Below, in pieces: positions 62,151-64,000 of a stretch of DNA of 64,000 bases. The translations under genes were made by a program, and so were the position numbers. Under the pieces are notes generated by a model. The model had not been told where the DNA came from and made no database searches. It saw only the letters and a program-made list of their open reading frames with translations. The DNA comes from Massilia sp. WG5 (GTDB taxonomy: Bacteria > Pseudomonadota > Gammaproteobacteria > Burkholderiales > Burkholderiaceae_D): positions 1 to 64,000 of the forward strand of contig NZ_CP012641.2 in assembly GCF_001412595.2 (NCBI RefSeq), in the 5' to 3' direction. Numbering within the stretch: position 1 is the stretch's first letter; each line of letters starts with the position of its first letter.

Positions 62151-63366
62151 GTTCAACTGGTCAGCGCAACAGTTCTGATTTAATGGCGTTTTTATGGAGA
62201 TGTAATGCCAAGAACTGGAAGACCAGGACTGTCTGTTCAGCAGAAAAAAGAGTTGTGGATTCGATGGAAGGACGGCCAGTCCTTATCTGAAATCGGGCGG
62301 GCACTAGGAAAACATGCCGGGTCGATTCACGGCGTACTTGCGGCCTCTGGCGGCATCGCGCCCCGTGAACGACGCCGCCGTCCGGATGCATTGACGGTGT
62401 TAGAGCGCGAAGAGATATCGCGTAGTTTGGCAGCCGGGTGCAGTCTTCGCGCTATTGCTTCCCGCCTTGGCCGTTCGCCGTCGACAATCTGCCGTGAGGT
62501 CAGCCGGAACGGCGGCGCAAAGCGCTATCGTGCGGCGACAGCCGAGCTTTTTGCCGTAGAGCGATCGCGTCGGCCTAAACAGTGTAAGTTGGCTCTCAAC
62601 AAACCGCTTAATGCTCTCGTGGCGGAGCGGCTAGCAGAAGACTGGTCGCCGCAACAGATTTCCGGATGGCTTGCTAAGTACCATAAAGGCCAGCCAAATA
62701 TGCAGGTATCACATGAAACGATTTACCGGTGCCTGTTTGTACAAGCGCGTGGCGTACTGAAACGAGAGCTGATTTCACGACTGCGCAGCCGTCGCATGAT
62801 GCGTCGCGGGAAAACGTCGACTACCGATGGACAGCCGCGAGGCCGGATCATTGACGCTGTTTCAATCCACGAACGGCCGGCTCAAGTGGAGGATCGCCGC
62901 ATACCGGGTCATTGGGAAGGCGACTTACTCTCCGGCGCAAAAAACACCCATATCGCTACCTTGGTCGAGCGTCGATCCCGTTACCTGATGCTTGTAAAGC
63001 TCGAAGGGAAGGACACCGACAACGTAGTCAGGGCACTTGTCCGAGAAGTGAATGCTCTACAGGCTGGCAAAATGAAGACACTCACATGGGATCGGGGCAC
63101 TGAACTGGCACAACATAAGCGGTTTACGGCAGCTACCGCAGTCCAGATGTATTTTTGCGATCCGCGTAGCCCGTGGCAGCGTGGCACCAACGAAAACACC
63201 AATCGATTACTACGCCAGTACTTCCCGGACGGCACGAACTTGGCGGAGTAGTCGCAGAGTGACCTCAACTCCATCGCGCACAAGCTGAATACGCGCCCCA
63301 GGAAAACTCTTGCTTATATGGCGTCGATCGATAAAATTGCCGAGCCGTTGCGTTGACCGGTTGAAC
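62151..63366 (+). mobile_element. IS30-family insertion sequence
   Basis: Imperfect inverted ends GTTCAACTGGTCAGCGCAAC (62151-62170) and, reversed, GTTCAACCGGTCAACGCAAC (63347-63366) differ at two positions and enclose one plus-strand transposase gene (1,216 bp). It sits inside an IS3 remnant, between orfA and orfB. Confidence 0.88.
62205..63356 (+). pseudogene. IS30-family transposase with in-frame TAG near the C terminus
   Basis: From ATG 62205 (GGAG upstream) 348 residues run to TAG at 63249-63251, then a further 34 codons in the same frame (SQSDLNSIAHKLNTRPRK...) to TGA at 63354. The tail matches the normal IS30 ending, so the TAG replaces a sense codon, probably Tyr or another residue. 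The helix-turn-helix (LRAIASRLGRSPSTICREVSRNGG) and DDE residues (HWEGDLLSGAKN, LTWDRGTELAQH, RGTNENTNRLLRQYFPDG) lie before the stop, so a shortened protein keeps all catalytic residues and could retain some activity. Confidence 0.85.
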
Positions 63367-63480
63367 CTGCCGCGGCCTTTTTTAAGATATCGCGCTCCTC
63401 GGTAACGCGTTTCAGCTTGGCCTTCAGACGCTTCATTTCCGCCTGCTGGTCGTCAGCCCTTTGTCGCTCGGCCCACCCAC
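63367..63480 (-). pseudogene. IS3-family orfA 3' remnant
   Basis: Reading leftward the frame gives DDQQAEMKRLKAKLKRVTEERDILKKAAA, the leucine-zipper end of an IS3 OrfA, and then stops at the IS30 end (63366). The fragment also abuts the 3' end of ophB, so an IS3 element had joined or inserted beside the ophB gene before IS30 and the IS1111-type element arrived. Confidence 0.75.
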
Positions 63481-64000
63481 CTGATGCTCCAGCTTCACGT
63501 CGCACTGCTTGCGGCCCGATTCCAGCAGCGCCAGGCAGATTTCGAGCGTGGCCTTGGCCCACGGTCCGTCGTGAAGCGGCGCCGCTCCGTGCACGACCGC
63601 CGCATACAGCTCATCGATGACTTCAAAGCGCGGTACGGCCGGCGGCGCCAGCGCGCGCCGCTCGCGCACGGCATCGCCGTACACCACCACGGCGTCGGGC
63701 ATCGGCCGGACATCTGCGCGCTCGCATGCGACGACGATCGGTCCGAAATGCTGGTGGTGGCCCGGCGCGGCGCTCGCGCCTCGCCCGGGCGGCGCCCGAT
63801 AGGCCGGGCCGCCATAGGTAGCGGCTGCCTTGAGGCGGGCCTCTTCCACCGGTGACGCGATGGCGGCAAGGCGACGGCGCGCGCCGCCATACTCGTCGGC
63901 GTCCTTCGGCGCGCCCATTTCTCCCGTCCAGCCGCACCATTCGTCCGAATCGAAATGCCCGAATCCGCTGTAGACCAGCGAGGCGAACACACCGTCCTCG
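63478..64000 (-). pseudogene. ophB: Phthalate dihydrodiol dehydrogenase, diverged copy, 5' end outside window
   Basis: A minus-strand frame enters from the right edge and encodes the last about 165 residues of an ophB product ([68 protein letters not shown]). It is similar to the cargo copies but with clear differences (DADEYGG for [20 protein letters not shown] for [19 protein letters not shown] for DREKRD). At its end the sequence runs LEHQVGG and then into the IS3 orfA remnant, so the last residues are lost or replaced. It shows that another oph locus lies to the right. Confidence 0.8.

Noticed and set aside
1..64000. tRNA or rRNA genes, or an att site marking island integration
   Set aside because: No cloverleaf-like conserved tRNA sequence, rRNA segment, integrase gene or matching direct repeats at a tRNA end could be recognised by eye.

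Overview
The window looks like an accessory region (plasmid or genomic island) of a high-GC betaproteobacterium, probably of the order Burkholderiales. The phn and oph catabolic genes resemble those known from Burkholderia, Alcaligenes, Ralstonia and Delftia relatives, and many insertion sequences surround them. It carries a nearly complete route from a polycyclic aromatic hydrocarbon (phenanthrene- or naphthalene-like) through phthalate to protocatechuate. The protocatechuate ring-cleavage genes are not in the window.

Layout. 1-607: a frameshifted DsbA-like gene end and two perfect 18-bp palindromes in front of a gene start cut off by an insertion sequence. 608-27008: three copies of an 841-bp IS6-family element in the same orientation, separating two apparently identical 11,939-bp cargo blocks (period 12,780 bp). 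Each block holds two branched-chain-type ABC ATPase genes (the first beheaded by the IS), a hydratase-aldolase, a bicupin dioxygenase and a salicylate-5-hydroxylase-like Rieske pair. A phthalate operon follows: 4,5-dioxygenase oxygenase, 4,5-dihydroxyphthalate decarboxylase, TauE/SafE-type permease, quinolinate phosphoribosyltransferase, dioxygenase reductase and cis-dihydrodiol dehydrogenase. 27009-31961: gene debris (IS481 3' end, marR 3' end split by an IS66 element with an 8-bp target duplication, an ophA2'-'ophB deletion fusion) and a bacteriohemerythrin gene.

31962-53283: the phn cluster, all on + except a marR gene. It encodes ferredoxin, reductase, dihydrodiol dehydrogenase, ring-hydroxylating dioxygenase alpha and beta, isomerase, TetR regulator, glutathione transferase, hydratase-aldolase, bicupin dioxygenase, aldehyde dehydrogenase, extradiol dioxygenase and a second aldehyde dehydrogenase. 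An envelope/transport module (DUF1302, DUF1329, Ycf48-like, MMPL) and a NahE-type hydratase-aldolase end the cluster. 53284-63480: mostly insertion-sequence wreckage (IS481, IS6, IS5, IS110/IS1111, IS3, IS30) around a HigB/HigA-like toxin-antitoxin pair and a two-gene operon coding for a DUF6155-like protein and a primase-helicase fusion. 63480-64000: the 3' part of another, diverged ophB on the minus strand.

How it fits together. The phn enzymes should convert the hydrocarbon to a hydroxy-naphthoate-type acid. The bicupin, hydratase-aldolase and aldehyde dehydrogenase trio should then give phthalate, and the duplicated oph operon should give protocatechuate. A shared palindrome, CTTAG-N4-CTAAG, sits on or near the promoters of ophA2 (both copies), the ophA2 relic, phnAb and the marR-phnC divergent region. 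This suggests one repressor, perhaps the MarR protein, links the upper and lower pathways. The tandem IS6 array looks like a recent amplification of the phthalate segment.
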